Shown in pieces: positions 8,501 to 16,211 of a DNA stretch of 64,000 nt (position 1 is the first letter of the stretch; every line of letters begins with the position of its first letter). Below the pieces are notes generated by a model. It made no database searches and was not told the DNA's origin. It saw only the letters and a list, made by a program, of their open reading frames with translations. The DNA is from an uncultured Chlorobiaceae bacterium (GTDB taxonomy: Bacteria > Bacteroidota > Chlorobiia > Chlorobiales > Chlorobiaceae). The stretch spans positions 62,001-126,000 of the forward strand of contig CAIMCD010000008.1 of the NCBI GenBank assembly GCA_903839405.1, read 5' to 3'. Both the position numbers and the translations under genes were made by a program.

Positions 8501-9440
8501 CAATGAGTGATTGTTTCCAGTTCTCATAGGATGGTTCGCATGAGTTTTTGTCAAGGCCGTATAACTCCCAGATTTCATTGGTCCATCTGACGCTATTGCT
8601 CTTCAGGTCCCAATCCCAGCTCCCTGTCCTTGATTCCGAAAGAATGAAGCGGAGCCGTTCATTGCTGATACGAAGATCCTCCTCTTTTTTCTTGTGCGCC
8701 GTAATATCTGTCGCGGTGCTGACCAGGAACACATCATCATCAATGACCATTTTTTTTGTCGATATCCTGAACCACCCGTATGCAGCTCCACCATGCATCA
8801 CTATTTGGATTTCAGCCGCTTCTTCGGTGCCATGCTGCAGAACATTTGCAATTTTTTGATGGACAAGGGCCCGGTAGTCAGGATGGATCAGCTCAAAGGT
8901 GTTCACCACGGGCAGTTCACTCTCTTCTTTTCCTGCAATAACTTGACGGAAGCATGAATTCGAAGTAATAATATCTCCCTGCGGATTGAACACGACGAAG
9001 GGGCCGGGATAGGCTTCCATCGCCTCCCTCTTCAATGCGGCGTCCGTGTTTGTTTTTTTTTCAGCGAGCTTTACTTCGGTAATATCCTGGGCAAACAGAT
9101 AGATTTTGTTGCAGGTGCCATCTTCTTCCTTTACCGGATATAAGAAGTTTCTGAAAAAGCGGCCATTGCGATCGTCTTCAAAAAAGTGATGGTTTCCTGT
9201 AAGGAAGGCTTCGTCGAAATGTTTTTTCCTTTCGGCAGCCACTTCCTGGGGTAACAGGCTGTAGATGTTCAAGCCAAGACAATCCTCAGGCGCTTTATCG
9301 AAGCGGTTGGCAAAAGCATTGTTTGCATTGAGGATAATGCCGTTGCGGTTGATGATCAATTTCAGCTCATTGCTCTCTTCGAAAACAATCCGGTAGGTGA
9401 GCTCCTTGAGTTCCTGCGTGAGTCCTGCATGTTTAGGCAT
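5598..9440 (-). CDS. Multi-PAS hybrid histidine kinase with C-terminal receiver
   Basis: 1280 residues with no membrane segment, so probably a cytoplasmic sensor. Seven PAS/PAC units lie at about 22-128, 137-250, 258-382, 386-502, 508-642, 644-762 and 768-890. A HisKA domain follows (GTLAGGIAHDFNNIL, H921), then a HATPase with N box (NLCTNAYQAMED) and G boxes (DTGCGI, GTGLGLSV). A receiver with phospho-acceptor D1211 (ITDLTMPEM) and KPV near 1262 ends the protein. PAS 3 and 7 resemble each other, as do PAS 4 and 6, pointing to an internal duplication. The PAS units could bind haem, flavin or small ligands, but no ligand can be named. No output regulator lies beside it. The ribosome site is weak. 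Confidence 0.92.
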   Translation of the reverse strand: MPKHAGLTQELKELTYRIVFEESNELKLIINRNGIILNANNAFANRFDKAPEDCLGLNIYSLLPQEVAAERKKHFDEAFLTGNHHFFEDDRNGRFFRNFLYPVKEEDGTCNKIYLFAQDITEVKLAEKKTNTDAALKREAMEAYPGPFVVFNPQGDIITSNSCFRQVIAGKEESELPVVNTFELIHPDYRALVHQKIANVLQHGTEEAAEIQIVMHGGAAYGWFRISTKKMVIDDDVFLVSTATDITAHKKKEEDLRISNERLRFILSESRTGSWDWDLKSNSVRWTNEIWELYGLDKNSCEPSYENWKQSLIEDDREKIERQVFAALKKGAPFRVEWRVRYADGSLHWLMSRGVPFKESDGSVSRYVGTVIDITELKEAEQKRSESEERFRRLFETHSSVMLIIDDETNRILDANKAAEAFYGWSAKELGAMTVENLSTDSPETLRINKEEIRSQNQRKFHSVDRLSDGSLRDVEVFTTPDIFCQRAVYYCIINDITDRKLAENQIFESKARLEAALESMNDAFFIFDAKNQIVEYNTAYALFLRFSDKKECMKQVGMLENIPAFFEVSLPDGTPAPLEQWAIPRALRGEACTNVEYHVRRKDTGEQWIGSYNFAPVRNREGVIVGAVTTARDITHQKKAEAALKESEERFRKFFEQHSAVMMILDPETAEIIDVNHAAVEYYGWSREQLRNMNITNLNTDKPEDALKRVEGWRYTKKRTFTVTHRKADGSICDIEVFGQKILVQDQWLAYLILHDITERKQFQQALVESQERINIILNATNAGIWDTDTTTFESTWSNEIWRLYGLESCSCKPSFENWMNTIVPEDRAMVEQAVTRAISSATEYNCNWRIRGSDNTIHWLVSKGNPVRNASGKVVKYVGITLDNTEQKREEEEITQLEMRIRRSERLETIGTLAGGIAHDFNNILTPILGYAEMGMLKLSEEDELHEYLTEIRVAAERAQNLVHQILTFGKAEENEASIVSMHSIIDEALKLLRPSIPATISIEQHIDSSCRNILADPSKIHQVIVNLCTNAYQAMEDSGGTLTLELQEVVPDTTLLKMFPELHERPYARLTITDTGCGINKVTMEHIFEPFFTTKPVNKGTGLGLSVVHGIITSCNGIINVESQQGKGSSFQIFLPVIDKGVIEKEKKNVVMSGKATLLFVDDERAILKMVTMMLKEFGYRIHALNSPIQALELFRHSPEAFDVLITDLTMPEMTGIKLASEIHSCRPELPVILMTGYGEEIERASDLEKHGIRRLLIKPVKLENLVSVINEVLSGK

Positions 9441-9473
9441 GATACGACTACCCCGTTAATTGGACCAGCAAAA

Positions 9474-9749
9474 TTAGAGTCGCCAAGCTTCGATTCTCTG
9501 GCTCGCGTCGGCCAGATCCAGGAACCAGCTCACCTGGAAGCACTCGTCACAGAATTTCCTATTGAATGATTCAATATACCGGTTATGTGTCAGTTTGCCC
9601 TGCCGGTAGAAGAGCAGCACCACCCTTAACTCATAGCCCCAATGAACCAACTCCATTGACATGAATTTACTTCCGCTGTTGATTTGCAGCCGCTCAGGCT
9701 CGCAGCCTTCGGCACCATTTCCATCCGCAGCAAAACCGTGGATGTGCAA
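9474..9749 (-). pseudogene. IS3-family (IS407-like) transposase remnant
   Basis: The 91-codon frame contains the end of an rve/DDE integrase core: INSGSKFMSMEL (family form DNGSEF), then RQGKLTHNRYIESFNRKF, CDECF, WFLDLADASQRIEAWR. The catalytic glutamate in YIESFN survives, but the second catalytic aspartate is replaced (INSGS for VDNGS). The N-terminal two-thirds and the first ORF of the element are missing. No terminal inverted repeats or target duplication could be seen. It is a dead insertion-sequence relic wedged between the PAS kinase and the TPR gene. Confidence 0.8.
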
Positions 9750-9761
9750 TTCAGGGAGCCT

Positions 9762-10370
9762 TCAAAGCTTTCCTGCCCGGATTGATGACACTCGTTTCTC
9801 CATCTCTTCTGCCGCCTTGTTCATGCCGGCCTCCCGATAGAACGAGGCTAAATTGTCCATACTCTGGACAACAATGGGATGAGAGGTTCCATAGGCTCTC
9901 TCTTCAATTGCGAGTGAGCGCCGGTAGAGCTGCTCCGCTTCGGCAAATTTTCCCTCTGCTTTATAGAGCAAGGCAAGGTTATCAAGGCTGGTAGCCACAA
10001 AGGGGTGCTCCGCACCATAGGTACTCTCCCTGATTGCGAGTGCACGACGGTAGAGCGGTTCAGCCGCAACGTATTTTCCCTGGGCTTTATAGACGGCGGC
10101 GAGGTTGTTCAGGCAGATGGCAACAAGAGGGTGCACCGGCCCAAGGGATTTTTCCGCTCTTTCCAGAGCTTTTTTGGCTAACGGTTCGGCCTGGCTATAG
10201 TTTTTGTTCCGATAGAGCTCTATGACCTCCTCATTGAGGGCGCTCCCTTCACTGTAGGCATCATTGGCAAAAAGGGTGAGCGGAAGAGAGGCAATGAGCA
10301 GCGCCATAATACCAAAGCGGCTGATGGTGAAAAGAAGCACTCTTTGAGCCGTCGTTATGCTGCCGTGCAT
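9762..10370 (-). CDS. TPR repeat protein with N-terminal signal/anchor
   Basis: 202 residues. A hydrophobic N-terminal segment (about residues 11-35, ending LTLFANDAYSEG) looks like a signal peptide or anchor. It is followed by four tetratricopeptide units of the kinesin-light-chain spacing (42 residues), seen as HPLVAICLNNLAAVYKAQGK, HPFVATSLDNLALLYKAEGK and HPIVVQSMDNLASFYREAG. TPR arrays bind partner proteins; the partner is unknown. The gene is followed by the transposase relic and may be a shortened copy of a longer TPR gene. Confidence 0.8.
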   Translation of the reverse strand: MHGSITTAQRVLLFTISRFGIMALLIASLPLTLFANDAYSEGSALNEEVIELYRNKNYSQAEPLAKKALERAEKSLGPVHPLVAICLNNLAAVYKAQGKYVAAEPLYRRALAIRESTYGAEHPFVATSLDNLALLYKAEGKFAEAEQLYRRSLAIEERAYGTSHPIVVQSMDNLASFYREAGMNKAAEEMEKRVSSIRAGKL

Positions 10371-10571
10371 TGCGGAAAAGATGGGGGTTCTCTAAAGATT
10401 TTATTTGTTTCAGTGTTAACTCATTATAAATATAAGTGATATAGAGTATATTAAAAAGCGGAAGCCGTAAAATGAAGAAAATGGGTTTTTGCTGTTTTTC
10501 TGGAAACGGTGAAGTTGCTGGTGGTACTTGTTATTTGTTTTGCAAGGTTGATAAAGGGTTTGCTTTTTCTT

Positions 10572-10581
10572 ATCATATGAG
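10572..10581. promoter_or_regulatory. Candidate ArsR-type operator upstream of the repressor gene
   Basis: ATCATATGAG here, containing the palindrome TCATATGA, recurs exactly at 11009-11018 before the permease. It lies 28 bases before the chosen repressor start. A shared palindromic decamer before both genes of a small metal operon suggests autoregulation. ArsR-family operators are AT-rich inverted repeats, so the fit is reasonable but short. Confidence 0.4.
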
Positions 10582-10609
10582 TGATCGTTCATCTATAGAG
10601 GGTTCCGCA

Positions 10610-10975
10610 ATGCAGGAAAAGAGTGCTGAGGGTTGCCAGGAGCCGTGTTTTCATCCGGATATTGTTGCGCGTGTTGTGCAACAGATGCCGGGGGAGCCGA
10701 TGCAGCAGGAGCTTGCGCAGCTTTTCAAGGTACTGGGCGATCATACCCGGATCCGGATTTTGAATGCGCTTGATCATTCGGAACTCTGCGTTTGCGATCT
10801 GGTTTCAATTCTCGGGATGAATCAGTCGGCGGTTTCGCATCAGTTGCGGGTGTTGAGGGACGCCAGAATTGTGCGATCAAGAAAAATGGGCAAGAATGTG
10901 CTCTACAGCCTTGACGACAGTCATGTTTCAGCGCTTCTCAGGCTTGGTTCCGAGCATCTGTCGGAAACGGAGTAA
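10610..10975 (+). CDS. CadC-like ArsR-family metal-sensing repressor
   Basis: 121 residues from ATG 10610, preferred over upstream in-frame ATGs at 10472 and 10577 because AGAGGG precedes it and the length matches CadC/SmtB proteins. The winged-helix recognition helix is MNQSAVSHQLRVLR. Two complete metal sites are visible. An alpha3N/CadC-type thiolate site has C9, C13 and C60/C62 in ELCVCDL. An alpha5 site of the SmtB/CzrA kind has the pattern D-x-H-x10-H-x2-E near the C-terminus (DSH ... HLSE). This predicts sensing of Cd/Pb through thiolates and possibly Zn. It lies directly upstream of a metal permease and probably represses both genes. Effector identity is inferred. Confidence 0.9.
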   Translation: MQEKSAEGCQEPCFHPDIVARVVQQMPGEPMQQELAQLFKVLGDHTRIRILNALDHSELCVCDLVSILGMNQSAVSHQLRVLRDARIVRSRKMGKNVLYSLDDSHVSALLRLGSEHLSETE

Positions 10976-11008
10976 GGTCTTTTTTTTTGTTTGTTGTATG
11001 AATATATC

Positions 11009-11018
11009 ATCATATGAG
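11009..11018. promoter_or_regulatory. Second copy of the candidate ArsR operator, before the permease
   Basis: ATCATATGAG, identical to 10572-10581, in the 70-base gap between the repressor stop and the permease start. If it is an operator, the permease has its own metal-controlled promoter in addition to read-through from the repressor gene. Confidence 0.4.
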
Positions 11019-11045
11019 AATGCGTAATTTGAACAGGGAAGTTTT

Positions 11046-12125
11046 ATGACAGGTTATGTTTTGAATATGCTCTCCCGTGTGCTTTTTGCATCGTGGGATG
11101 TGTTGCTGGAATCCGCTCCCTTTGTGTTGCTCGGTTTTTTTATAGCCGGCCTCCTCAAGGCTTTTCTGCCGGATGACTTTGTTGCCAAGCATCTGGGCGG
11201 CAAAGGCACCGGAAGCATTTTTAAGGCGGCACTGCTCGGAATTCCCATTCCGCTTTGCAGTTGCGGTGTACTTCCTGCTGCGGCGGGGCTTAAAAAACAG
11301 GGCGCGGGAAAGGGGGCTATTGCATCCTTTCTGATCTCGACGCCTGAAACCGGCGTGGATTCCATTGCGCTCTCCTATGCCTTGCTTGATCCGCTCATGA
11401 CCATCTTCCGGCCGGTGGTTGCCCTGTTTATGGCTATTGCTACCGGCATTGCGATTTCTTTTTCCGAGAAGCCGAGCGACACTGCGGACTCTTCTGACTC
11501 TGATAAAGCCGGAGCAGAGGCAAGTTGCAGCTCCTCCTGCTGCTGCAGCCATAAAAAGCCGGAGAAGAGGAGTGTGGCTGGTAAATTAAAAGAGGGTATG
11601 GGTTTCGCCTTTGGTGATCTTTTGAAGGATGTCGGGCTCTGGCTCTTTATCGGTATCCTGCTTGCCGGGCTGATCTCGGTGTTTGTTTCAACGGAAATGG
11701 TCAGCCGCTATTTATCCAGCGACTACCTCTCCATGCTGGTGATGCTGGTCATTTCAGTGCCGCTCTACGTTTGCGCCACAGCGTCAACTCCGGTTGTTGC
11801 CGCTCTGGCCCTCAAAGGCATCTCTCCGGGAGCTGCACTGGTCTTCCTTCTGGTCGGCCCGGCAACCAATATGGCCTCGCTTCCGGTGATTTCCAGAATC
11901 CTTGGCCGAAAAGCAACGGTTATTTATCTGCTGGTAATTGTTGTGGTGTCACTGCTTGCAGGTCTCTTCATCAACGCGCTCTACAGCTATCTCGGCTACG
12001 ACATCACCAACTGGGCTCATCAAGCGAGTCATGAAGAGGCAGGTATCCTCTCCGTTGCCGCATCGCTTCTGCTTATCGGGCTGGTTGTGAAATCCTTTTT
12101 TCCACAGAAGCACGGTTGCTGCTAA
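11046..12125 (+). CDS. SO_0444/ArsP-type permease, predicted Cu/Zn (heavy metal) efflux
   Basis: 359 residues, about eight to ten membrane segments in two halves. The first half has IPLCSCGVLPAAAGLKKQGAG and FLISTPETGVDS; the second half repeats the pattern with VCATASTPVVAAL and GPATNMAS. This is the ArsP_1 (PF03773) permease fold. Between them is a cytoplasmic loop with the cysteine/histidine cluster CSSSCCCSH, and the protein ends HGCC; both could bind thiophilic metals. This architecture is that of SO_0444-type transporters linked to Cu/Zn efflux. It directly follows the CadC-like regulator. The exact ion is inferred from that pairing. Confidence 0.82.
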   Translation: MTGYVLNMLSRVLFASWDVLLESAPFVLLGFFIAGLLKAFLPDDFVAKHLGGKGTGSIFKAALLGIPIPLCSCGVLPAAAGLKKQGAGKGAIASFLISTPETGVDSIALSYALLDPLMTIFRPVVALFMAIATGIAISFSEKPSDTADSSDSDKAGAEASCSSSCCCSHKKPEKRSVAGKLKEGMGFAFGDLLKDVGLWLFIGILLAGLISVFVSTEMVSRYLSSDYLSMLVMLVISVPLYVCATASTPVVAALALKGISPGAALVFLLVGPATNMASLPVISRILGRKATVIYLLVIVVVSLLAGLFINALYSYLGYDITNWAHQASHEEAGILSVAASLLLIGLVVKSFFPQKHGCC

Positions 12126-12279
12126 AATCGGCTTACTGCTGATCCAGAAATATTTTGGAGACCGGAAAATACAGCATACCGGTCATTTACACTGCAGCAA
12201 ATCCGGCAAGGGTTGAATGGTTGTACATTGTTGCTAAAGGTTGCTATAAGTATTACCTTTTACAAACGGAGATTTAGTT

Positions 12280-12549
12280 ATGTCACAGACAAGAGGCATC
12301 AAGTTAGACGACACTACACAGCAACGGCTTGCAGCTTTGGCTCGTATCCGCGACCGTTCGCCGCACTGGCTCATGTGCAAGGCAATCGAAACATTTCTGG
12401 ACAAGGAAGAAAAGTACGAGCGGGAAAAACGCGAGGATATGGAGCGTTGGGAGTGTTATCAATTAACCGGCGAGGCTCTACCCCATGAACAAGCGGCGGC
12501 ATGGCTTGAAAATCTGGCGCAGGGGAAGGTGACGCCGTGCCCCAAATAA
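12280..12549 (+). CDS. Ribbon-helix-helix (CopG/ParD-like) antitoxin
   Basis: 89 residues. An N-terminal RHH segment (TRGIKLDDTTQQRLAALARIRDR, SPHWLMCKAIETFLD) would dimerise and bind operator DNA. The acidic, charged C-terminal half (EEKYEREKREDMERWECY onward) would wrap the toxin. A weak CGGAG ribosome site precedes it. Its end overlaps the toxin start by 13 bases, the classic antitoxin-first arrangement. It sits inside the heavy-metal island between the permease and copA, on the opposite strand to copA. Confidence 0.85.
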   Translation: MSQTRGIKLDDTTQQRLAALARIRDRSPHWLMCKAIETFLDKEEKYEREKREDMERWECYQLTGEALPHEQAAAWLENLAQGKVTPCPK

Positions 12550-12827
12550 AATGGCTTACAGAGGCATTGGCCGATGTTGAACGGCTTTACGCCTTTCTGC
12601 ACGAAAAAAGCCCCGATGCGGCAGCACGAGCCGCAAGGGCCATTTTGGATGGTGCAGGTTATCTGCAATCAATACCAGACATTGGACGACCAATGGATGA
12701 TGACACCGGCCGGCGCGAATGGGTCATCTCTTTTGGGGCCGGGGCATTTGTACTTCGCTATCTGCGGGACGCAAATGACACGGTTGTTATTATTCGTGTC
12801 TGGCACACCAAGGAAAAGAGGACGTAG
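12537..12827 (+). CDS. ParE/RelE-family toxin
   Basis: 96 residues starting at GTG 12537 with AAGGTG upstream, overlapping the antitoxin. The fold signature is clear: IKWLTEALADVERLYAFLHEKSPDAAARAA, then GYLQSIPDIGRPMDDDTGRREWVISFGAGAFVLRY and a C-terminal VIIRVWHTKEKR. ParE members poison DNA gyrase and RelE members cut mRNA at ribosomes. The pattern here is nearer to ParE, but target assignment from sequence alone is unsafe. It ends 29 bases before the convergent copA gene. Confidence 0.87.
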   Translation: MPQIKWLTEALADVERLYAFLHEKSPDAAARAARAILDGAGYLQSIPDIGRPMDDDTGRREWVISFGAGAFVLRYLRDANDTVVIIRVWHTKEKRT

Positions 12828-12856
12828 AGCCTTTTAAAACGAAGGTTTACAGATGC

Positions 12857-15136
12857 CTACAGCTTCTTTGTTTTCAGGCGCAGGGAGTTGCTGACCACCG
12901 AGACGCTGCTTCCGGCCATGGCGAGACCGGAAAAGACCGGGCTGAGAAAGATGCCCCAGATCGGGTAGAGTGCTCCGGCCGCAAGCGGGATGCCGATAAT
13001 GTTGTAGATGAATGCCCAAAAGAGGTTTTGGCGGATCACCCGCATGGTGGCGCGCGAAAGGGTGATGGCCTGCGCAACTTTTTGGATGTCGCCCTTGAGC
13101 AGGGTAATGCCGGCGGACTCGATGGCAATGTCGGTGCCGGTAGCCATGGCCATCCCCACATCGGCCTGCGCGAGGGCCGGAGCGTCGTTGATGCCGTCTC
13201 CCGCCATGACGACGTTACGCCCTTCGGCCTGCAGTTGTTTGATTTTTTCGGCCTTTTCCTGCGGCAGCACTTCGGCTATCACCTCCATAATTCCAACCTG
13301 CCGGGCCATGAAACTGGCCGCAGCCTGGTTGTCGCCGGTCAGCATGATGACCTTGATTCCCTTGCGGTGCAGCGCCGCAACCGCCTCTTTCGCCTGCGGT
13401 TTGATGGTATCAGAGAGGGCAATCAACCCTTTCGGGATGTTGTTCTCCTCAACGATGACCACGGTTTTTCCCTCTTTCTGGAGCCGCTCCACTTCGCTTA
13501 TGGTTCGCTCGCTCGCAACCGGTTTGCGAACCCTGACCGAAATAGTATCGATCATAATAGCCTCAACTCCCGCTCCTTCAAGCGCTTTGAAGGCGGTGAC
13601 GGGTGAAGGCGTGAGCTTTGCTTTTTCTGCGGCCTCCATAATTGAATGTGCGAGAGGGTGTTCCGAGCGGCTTTCAACACTTGCGGCAAGCTGCAAAATA
13701 TCGTTCGAGGTGGCGGCACCCTCCAGTGGGATGATATCGGTCACTTGTGCCATCCCCATGGTGATGGTGCCGGTTTTGTCGAAGACGACCGTATCAACCC
13801 GGCTGAGTTTTTCAAGGCTTTCGGCGTTGCGGATCAGAATCCCGTACTCGGCACCCTTGCCGATCCCGACAATAATGGCGGTCGGCGTTGCAAGGCCGAG
13901 GGCGCAGGGGCAGGCGATCACCAGAATACCGACCATACCCATGATGGCAAAGGAGATGCTTGATGAAAAGCCGAAGAGGGCCGAGCCGACACTCAGCCAG
14001 ATGATGAAGGTCAAAGCGGCCAGAACGAGCACAACCGGCACAAAGATTGCGGCCACCTTGTCGGCCATATCCTGTATGGGTGCCTTGGAGCCCTGGGCCT
14101 CTCCAACCATTTTGATGATGCGGGCCAAAACAGTCTCCGAGCCGACCTTTGAGGCCGTGAAGGTGAAGGAGCCCTGTTTGTTGATGGTGCCGCCGATGAC
14201 CGCTTCGCCACTCTTTTTATCAACCGGCATAGCCTCTCCGGTTACCATCGATTCGTCAATCGAGGAGGAACCCTCCAGAATGGTGCCATCGACCGGAATG
14301 GTGGAGCCGGGTTTGACCAGAATGGTGTCGCCCTTTCTTACCTTTTCCGCCGGAATCTCCAGCTCTTTGCCGGCCCGGATCACCAGGGCCGACTTGGCCT
14401 GCAGGTTGATCAGCTTCTCTATGGCCTCACCGGTTTTCATGCGTGAGCGGGTTTCAAGATATTTTCCCAGCACCACAAAGCCGATCACGACAATGGTAAC
14501 GTCAAAATAGGTGTCGGCCGGCAACTGCAGCAGCTCCCGTATGGCGGGAATGAGGGTGATGAGGGCGCTGTAGAGGTAGGCCGTCAGGGTGCCGATGCCG
14601 ATAAGGGTATCCATGCTGGCCGCACCGCTACGAATAAACATAAGGATCCCCCGGAGGAAGGGTTCGCCGATACGAAAGACCATGTAGGTAGCAATGGCCA
14701 TGGAGATGATGTTCAAGAGCTCCATGGGAATGGGGAGGTTCGGTATAAAGGAGAGAAAGCGTGATGCCGTGTCCCACATCATGAGGAGAAAGATCAACAG
14801 GGCAACCGGCAAAGCAAACTGCACCTTGGCGAGCTGGCGTTGTAGCTCCTGCTCTTTTTCCTCCTTTATGCGTGCCCTCTCGCTGACGATTGTGCCCTCT
14901 ATGCGGCACGTACCCTCTTCCGCCTCTTCCTCGGTGAGGTTGTAGCCGTATTTGCCGAGAAGCTCATTCAACGCCTCTTCGGTCAGGGTGTCGGCCGTGA
15001 ATTCGAGTTTAGCTTTTTCTGTGGCCAGATTGATATCAACATGGGCAATGCCCTCAACTTTGGCGAGCTTTTTCTGGATGATTGCCGCGCAGCTTGCGCA
15101 ATGCATCCCCTTGACGCTGTAGGTTTTGGTCGTCAT
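12857..15136 (-). CDS. copA: Copper(I)-exporting P1B-type ATPase
   Basis: 759 residues from ATG 15136, which overlaps the DUF305 stop (ATGA). One N-terminal heavy-metal-associated domain carries GMHCASC (C13, C16). Eight membrane helices are expected. The ion-path motif is CPC (C409-P-C411, in IACPCALGLATP), the phosphorylation site D453 (DKTGTIT), the phosphatase loop TGEAMP, and the nucleotide-domain marker SEHPLA. TGDN and GDGINDAP follow. YN in helix 7 (AFIYNIIG) and MAGSSVSVVSNS in helix 8 mark the Cu(I)/Ag(I) subclass P1B-1. It pumps cytoplasmic Cu(I) to the periplasm, where the cupredoxin, DUF305 protein and CusCBA could take over. It is the last gene of the sigma-54-controlled unit. 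Confidence 0.95.
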   Translation of the reverse strand: MTTKTYSVKGMHCASCAAIIQKKLAKVEGIAHVDINLATEKAKLEFTADTLTEEALNELLGKYGYNLTEEEAEEGTCRIEGTIVSERARIKEEKEQELQRQLAKVQFALPVALLIFLLMMWDTASRFLSFIPNLPIPMELLNIISMAIATYMVFRIGEPFLRGILMFIRSGAASMDTLIGIGTLTAYLYSALITLIPAIRELLQLPADTYFDVTIVVIGFVVLGKYLETRSRMKTGEAIEKLINLQAKSALVIRAGKELEIPAEKVRKGDTILVKPGSTIPVDGTILEGSSSIDESMVTGEAMPVDKKSGEAVIGGTINKQGSFTFTASKVGSETVLARIIKMVGEAQGSKAPIQDMADKVAAIFVPVVLVLAALTFIIWLSVGSALFGFSSSISFAIMGMVGILVIACPCALGLATPTAIIVGIGKGAEYGILIRNAESLEKLSRVDTVVFDKTGTITMGMAQVTDIIPLEGAATSNDILQLAASVESRSEHPLAHSIMEAAEKAKLTPSPVTAFKALEGAGVEAIMIDTISVRVRKPVASERTISEVERLQKEGKTVVIVEENNIPKGLIALSDTIKPQAKEAVAALHRKGIKVIMLTGDNQAAASFMARQVGIMEVIAEVLPQEKAEKIKQLQAEGRNVVMAGDGINDAPALAQADVGMAMATGTDIAIESAGITLLKGDIQKVAQAITLSRATMRVIRQNLFWAFIYNIIGIPLAAGALYPIWGIFLSPVFSGLAMAGSSVSVVSNSLRLKTKKL

Positions 15137-15714
15137 GGCATCGCCGCTTTGTCCATTACGCCGTACCACGCTTCTCTCCACTTTCTGAGCTTCTGGAGAT
15201 CATTCTGGAGGAGGAGCTCCTGGCGGTCGGCATGGTCAAGAATTTCACTGCGGCTCGACTTCTTACGGATCTCCATGCTCATCCTGATGCCCCTTTCATG
15301 ATGGGCGATGAGGGCGTTGAGCAGACGAAGGTCAAGAGTGTTGTTATAAGAGCCGAGATGGGCGACCTCCGGCTCCTGAACGGTTCGCTGGTCATGGTAC
15401 CACTCTTTTTTATAGCGGTAGAGTTCAGCTATTGCAGCGGGTTCGGTTTTGAGGATGTCAGCGGCAAAACTTTTCAGTTCAGGGTGCACTGTGGATTGCA
15501 CTTGCCCGCAAAGCCGCAGTGCACCCTCATGATGGGCGATCATGGCATTGATGTAGCGCAGGTCAACCCACCTGTCCGGTTGGCCGAGATCCATGGCGCT
15601 CTTGTCATACATGGAGCGGCTGTACTCCGGGGTGAGCCAGTAGCCGGTTCCGATGCCGATCACTCCGGAAACAATCATCAGGGCGGCGGTCAGCGAGAGC
15701 GATACCTTTTGCAT
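15133..15714 (-). CDS. DUF305 periplasmic protein, CopM-like copper-binding
   Basis: 193 residues with an N-terminal signal/anchor (MQKVSLSLTAALMIVSGVIG). The ferritin-like DUF305 motif occurs twice: YINAMIAHHEGALRLC (about residues 54-69) and LLNALIAHHERGIRMSMEI (about 130-148), with paired histidines and later methionines as likely metal ligands. Family members such as cyanobacterial CopM bind copper in the periplasm. Its stop overlaps the copA start, and the cupredoxin gene is 22 bases upstream, so all three are one unit. The copper role is supported by context and family knowledge. Confidence 0.87.
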   Translation of the reverse strand: MQKVSLSLTAALMIVSGVIGIGTGYWLTPEYSRSMYDKSAMDLGQPDRWVDLRYINAMIAHHEGALRLCGQVQSTVHPELKSFAADILKTEPAAIAELYRYKKEWYHDQRTVQEPEVAHLGSYNNTLDLRLLNALIAHHERGIRMSMEIRKKSSRSEILDHADRQELLLQNDLQKLRKWREAWYGVMDKAAMP

Positions 15715-15736
15715 GTGTTAACTTTTTTTAAAGCGT

Positions 15737-16099
15737 CTATTTGACCGTGATCACGCCGCGCGGCACACCCATGGAACAGGTGATTTTATAGCTTCCGGCA
15801 CGAAGCGGCGTAAACTCCATCACAACCTTTTTTCCCTTCACGAGAGCTTCCGGCTTTTCCCACAACCCCGCAATCTTGATATCCTTCATGCATCCGGAGC
15901 CGGTATCCTGCGAATTGACCTCCATGCGCACCTTCTGGCCCGCTTGTAAATTGAAGGATTTTGGGGAAATATCCTGGGCCTTTGTATAGGTCACGCTGAT
16001 GAGTTTTGCTTCGCTGCCAGCGGTGGCTGCGGTTGCCATAGAGAGCGCCGGTGCAGTCAGGGCCAAAAGTGCTGCCAAGAAGAGCGTTATTGTTTTCAT
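15737..16099 (-). CDS. Periplasmic cupredoxin-like protein
   Basis: 120 residues. A signal peptide covers about 1-24 (LFLAALLALTAPALSMATAA). The rest is a small beta-sandwich of the EfeO/plastocyanin-like cupredoxin type, with candidate ligands C70-M71 (GSGCMKDIKI) and C108/M110 in the last loop (YKITCSMGVPRGVITVK). A standard histidine pair is not evident, so the metal site would be sulfur-rich and suited to Cu(I). It is the first gene after a sigma-54-type promoter and activator site. It probably buffers or passes copper in the periplasm. Its activity is not established. Confidence 0.75.
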   Translation of the reverse strand: MKTITLFLAALLALTAPALSMATAATAGSEAKLISVTYTKAQDISPKSFNLQAGQKVRMEVNSQDTGSGCMKDIKIAGLWEKPEALVKGKKVVMEFTPLRAGSYKITCSMGVPRGVITVK

Positions 16100-16153
16100 G
16101 TTACCTTTCTGATTGAAATTTGTGATTTGTTTCCGGCTGATTCAAATAGTAAT

Positions 16154-16169
16154 TGCATGTTTCGTGCCA
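16154..16169 (-). promoter_or_regulatory. Sigma-54 promoter for cupredoxin-DUF305-copA
   Basis: On the minus strand: TGGCACG (-24, rc of 16163-16169), four bases, then ATGCA (-12, rc of 16154-16158). The invariant GG and GC are at the required spacing, with one mismatch to TGGCACG-N4-TTGCA. It lies 55 bases upstream of the cupredoxin start and about 43 bases downstream of a paired activator site. A sigma-54 activator is encoded in the same cluster. Confidence 0.8.
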
Positions 16170-16211
16170 GCAGTGCAGTCGTGCCTCTGAAGCTCCTTGT
16201 AACCTGTAGTA

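Noticed and set aside
10472..10609. N-terminal extension of the ArsR-type repressor from ATG 10472 or 10577
   Set aside because: No ribosome site at either ATG, and the added residues do not resemble the family; ATG 10610 has AGAGGG and yields the normal CadC length.
13008..14510. 500-codon open frame on the plus strand opposite copA
   Set aside because: It is the antisense shadow of the well-supported P-type ATPase; its composition (Ser/Thr/Met-rich) follows from reading copA codons backward.
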